From Myxococcaceae bacterium (GTDB lineage Bacteria; Myxococcota; Myxococcia; Myxococcales; Myxococcaceae): a stretch of 35,348 bases of DNA. Numbering within the stretch: the first letter of the stretch is position 1; each line of letters opens with the position of its first letter. The stretch lies in NCBI GenBank assembly GCA_019694595.1, contig JAIBBQ010000049.1, forward strand, positions 1 through 35,348, in the 5' to 3' direction. The notes below the pieces were generated by a model. It saw only the letters and a program-made list of their open reading frames with translations. It had not been told where the DNA came from and did no database searches. Shown here piece after piece: positions 33,283-35,348 of this stretch. Made by a program: the position numbers and the translations under genes.

Positions 33283-34443
33283 ATGGCTCCAAGACCCGAC
33301 GCGCTGCGCCCCCACTACCAGCGGTTCCTCGCCCCCGGGCGGGTGCTCCTGACCGGCCACTCCCACCAGGCCTGGCCCGACGTCGCCTGGCAGGGCGTCG
33401 AGCGCGCGCTCGAGGACGCGGCAACGCACGCCGACGACAAGTGGGGCCCGGCCTTCGAGGCCGCCGACGCGGTGCGCGCCGCCGTCGCCCGGTGGGTGGG
33501 CGGCCGACCCGAGCAGGTCGCGCTCGCCATCAACACCCACGAGCTGGTGTGCCGCTTCCTCTCCGCCCTCGACCTCCGGGCCCGGCCGCACCTGGTCACC
33601 ACCACCGGCGAGTTCCATTCCATCACCCGCCAGCTGCGGCGCCTCGACGAGCAGGGGCTGGTGCAGGTCACCTTCGTCCCCGCCGAGCCGGTGGCCACCC
33701 TGGCGGATCGGCTCGGCGCGGCGGTCACCGAGCGCACTGCCGCGGTGCTCGCCTCCACGGTCCTCTTCGAGACCTCGAGCGTGGTGCCCGGGCTTCCGGC
33801 CCTGGTGGCCCGGGCCCGCGGCCTCGGCGCGGAGGTGTTGCTCGACGCCTACCACGCGTTCGGCGTGCTCCCGTTCACCCTGGACACCCTCGGCGCGCGC
33901 GACGCCTTCCTCGTGGGCGGCGGCTACAAGTACGCCCAGTGGGGCGAAGGGAACTGCTTCCTCGTGGTGCCGCCGCGCGAGTTCCGCCCGGTGCTGACCG
34001 GGTGGTTCGCCGGCTTCGGGCACCTCAGCCAGCGGCAGGACGGCGTGGGCTACGGCCCGTCGGGCGCCGAGGCCTTCGCCGGCAGCACGTACGATCCCGT
34101 GAGCCACTACCGCGCCCGCGCGGTGATCGAGTTCTTCCAGGCGCAGGGGCTCACCGCCGAGGCGCTGCGGGAGATCAGCCTGCGTCAGACCCAGCGACTC
34201 CTCGATGGGCTCTTGGGGCTGGAGCTCGCCACCCCGAGCGCTCCGGAGGCGCGCGCCGGCTTCGTGGCGGTCCGTGCTCCCGACGCGCCCGCGCTGGCCA
34301 AGGCCCTCGCCGCCGGAGGCATCCTCACCGACGCCCGGGGTGACCGGCTGCGGCTGGGGCCGGCGCCCTACCTGCTCGACGCCGAGCTCGACCGCGGCGT
34401 CGAGGCGGTCAGGCGCCTCCTCGCTCGTCGGGGCGGAGCTTGA
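33283..34443 (+). CDS. Kynureninase-like PLP enzyme (aminotransferase class V fold)
   Basis: The 386-residue protein matches the kynureninase branch of fold-type I PLP enzymes. It has LLTGHSHQAWPD near the N-terminus, D188-A-Y-H191 (PLP pyridine-binding Asp and conserved His) and K216 in GGGYKYAQWGEGN, the Schiff-base lysine. Kynureninase proper is usually slightly longer (about 410), and neighbours of the tryptophan-to-anthranilate pathway are absent, so the substrate may differ. No Shine-Dalgarno is obvious. The 3' end overlaps the convergent GtrA-like gene by 35 bp. Confidence 0.82.
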   Translation: MAPRPDALRPHYQRFLAPGRVLLTGHSHQAWPDVAWQGVERALEDAATHADDKWGPAFEAADAVRAAVARWVGGRPEQVALAINTHELVCRFLSALDLRARPHLVTTTGEFHSITRQLRRLDEQGLVQVTFVPAEPVATLADRLGAAVTERTAAVLASTVLFETSSVVPGLPALVARARGLGAEVLLDAYHAFGVLPFTLDTLGARDAFLVGGGYKYAQWGEGNCFLVVPPREFRPVLTGWFAGFGHLSQRQDGVGYGPSGAEAFAGSTYDPVSHYRARAVIEFFQAQGLTAEALREISLRQTQRLLDGLLGLELATPSAPEARAGFVAVRAPDAPALAKALAAGGILTDARGDRLRLGPAPYLLDAELDRGVEAVRRLLARRGGA

Positions 34444-34786
34444 AGATCACGTTCTTGCGGATCGGGTAGTTGAAGCAGACGAACACCACGAAGGTGCCGA
34501 GGAACGAGAGCAGCTCCGGCGGCACCCACTTCAGCACCCGCAAGAGCCCTTGGTAGAGCGACCAGTTGAGCAGCAGCGTCACCGCCTCGAAGAGCAGGAA
34601 GAGCTTCGCCTGGCGCGTCAGCGGCCCGCGCTGCGCCCGGAAGGTGAAGGTGCGGTTCCCGAAGAACTGGATGCACGCACCGGTCAGCAGCGCCGGCGCC
34701 CGCGCTTCGTCTGCAGGGACGTGCGCCACCCGGATGAGCAGGGTCAGCACCGAGAAGTCGCCTGCGGTGGCGACCCCACCCACCAC
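34409..34786 (-). CDS. GtrA-like membrane protein, start uncertain (possible CTG at 34849)
   Basis: The frame encodes about four TM helices with GtrA-family marks: VGGVATAGDFSVLTLL, FFGNRTFTF, and NYPIRKNVIFKL near the C-terminus. GtrA proteins help flip or hand over polyprenyl-linked sugars for cell-surface glycans. GTG 34786 is the first conventional start, but it cuts the usual N-terminal helix. Family-like sequence (LWARLWRFARAL) continues upstream to a CTG at 34849 that overlaps the preceding stop as CTGA, which would give a typical length of 146 residues. The C-terminus overlaps the convergent kynureninase-like gene. Confidence 0.8.
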   Translation of the reverse strand: MVGGVATAGDFSVLTLLIRVAHVPADEARAPALLTGACIQFFGNRTFTFRAQRGPLTRQAKLFLLFEAVTLLLNWSLYQGLLRVLKWVPPELLSFLGTFVVFVCFNYPIRKNVIFKLRPDERGGA

Positions 34787-34845
34787 CAGCGCCCGGGCGA
34801 AGCGCCACAGGCGCGCCCACAGCCCTTCGGGGGCAGCCGCGTCGC

Positions 34846-35348
34846 TCAGGGCAGGGTGCCGCCGACGACCAGCACCGCGCCACCCGGCGTGGGCGCCATC
34901 GCCAGTCCGGTGTCGGAGCCGGAGATGAAGAACATCGCCACCCCGGCGGCGGCCAGACCTGCGCCCACGCCCGCCAGCACCGCACCCGTGGTGGCCTTGG
35001 CGTCGGCGCCCTTGCGCACGTCGATCTGCGACCGGGGAATGTTCCCGTTGGGGTCCACCGTGAGCTGGCCAGCCTGGCCGCTGGCCAGGAGCGCCATCAC
35101 GCCGCCCACCGCCATCGTCGCCACGCCCGCGCCGCCCACCGCATAGCTGGCGATGCGCAGCCCGTTGGTCCGCGAGGGCCGCTCGGCAGGCGGCGGCTCG
35201 GCGACCACGTCGGGAATCGTCTCCGCCGGCCGGGCGGCGGGCGCCGGGTCCACCCGCGCTGCCGGCGCCGGCTGCGCCGCGCTCGTCGGCGACGGTCCCG
35301 GCTTGCTGGCCGGGGCGGGCTCGGCGGCGGCGGTGGTGGCAGCGGCGG
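34846..35348 (-). CDS. Two-TM tail of a larger protein, 5' end outside the window
   Basis: The frame is open to the right edge, so the N-terminus is missing; a GTG at 35253 is only an internal candidate. What is visible is a long Ala/Pro/Glu-rich linker, then two hydrophobic Gly/Ala-rich helices (ASYAVGGAGVATMAVGGVMALL and AVLAGVGAGLAAAGVAMFF). They flank a polar loop (GQLTVDPNGNIPRSQID). This is the same tail plan as the TPR/2-TM protein at 10163, and is common in myxobacterial TPR/PEGA proteins. It ends overlapping the possible CTG start of the GtrA-like gene. The function is not known. Confidence 0.65.
   Translation of the reverse strand, partial: AAATTAAAEPAPASKPGPSPTSAAQPAPAARVDPAPAARPAETIPDVVAEPPPAERPSRTNGLRIASYAVGGAGVATMAVGGVMALLASGQAGQLTVDPNGNIPRSQIDVRKGADAKATTGAVLAGVGAGLAAAGVAMFFISGSDTGLAMAPTPGGAVLVVGGTLP

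Overview
The window is very GC-rich DNA, with third codon positions almost always G or C. It carries a gene set typical of myxobacteria (phylum Myxococcota): Gly/Ser-rich secreted lipoproteins, a DUF1592/DUF1552 pair, a Ser/Thr kinase with a PEGA domain, an FHA-sigma54 activator, and Asp-box and PD40 propeller lipoproteins. Assignment to Myxococcota is an inference from gene content; no rRNA or other phylogenetic marker is present. I see no tRNA, rRNA, CRISPR array, insertion sequence or phage gene. No gene-free stretch exceeds 300 bases.

Layout. 1-2585: 3' part of an Asp-box propeller protein, ended by a hairpin. 2813-6093: DUF1592 lipoprotein plus Tat-exported DUF1552 protein, overlapping by ATGA. 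6139-7167: AraC-type regulator. 7365-8678: M23 peptidase-like lipoprotein ending in eight Cys-rich 30-residue repeats. 8773-15091: two paralogous GH5-like lipoproteins, both on the minus strand, bracket a plus-strand operon of TPR/2-TM protein, Ser/Thr kinase with PEGA domain, and FHA-sigma54 activator; the three genes are joined by ATGA overlaps. 15223-15858: small secreted lipoprotein. 16033-22907: a plus-strand run of helical repeat protein, caleosin-like EF-hand protein, alpha-dioxygenase-like heme oxygenase, HD-GYP/LuxR regulator and NmrA-like reductase. 22954-24513 (minus): alpha/beta hydrolase and an HExxH metallopeptidase-like protein. 24568-28935 (plus): putative aminopeptidase lipoprotein, tRNA-guanine transglycosylase, response regulator and histidine kinase. 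28932-33202 (minus): PurU, PD40 lipoprotein with a CxxCH motif, FadL-like outer-membrane protein. 33283-34443 (plus): kynureninase-like PLP enzyme. 34409-35348 (minus): GtrA-like protein and the end of a two-TM protein.

The most interesting part is 17290-20336. A protein with the caleosin signature (His five residues before an EF-hand, then a G-F-x-x-L-G tail) lies directly upstream of a heme enzyme that keeps both active-site signatures of the cyclooxygenase/alpha-dioxygenase superfamily (QxxxH and YxxH). In Arabidopsis, alpha-dioxygenase and a caleosin act in sequence on fatty acids at oil bodies. A bacterial gene pair of the same two families suggests an oxylipin system, followed by a regulator and an NAD(P)-binding protein. 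A second point is the GH5-like pair: one copy keeps the expected catalytic residues, while the other has replaced the presumed nucleophile Glu, the HxY His and the Asn of NEP.
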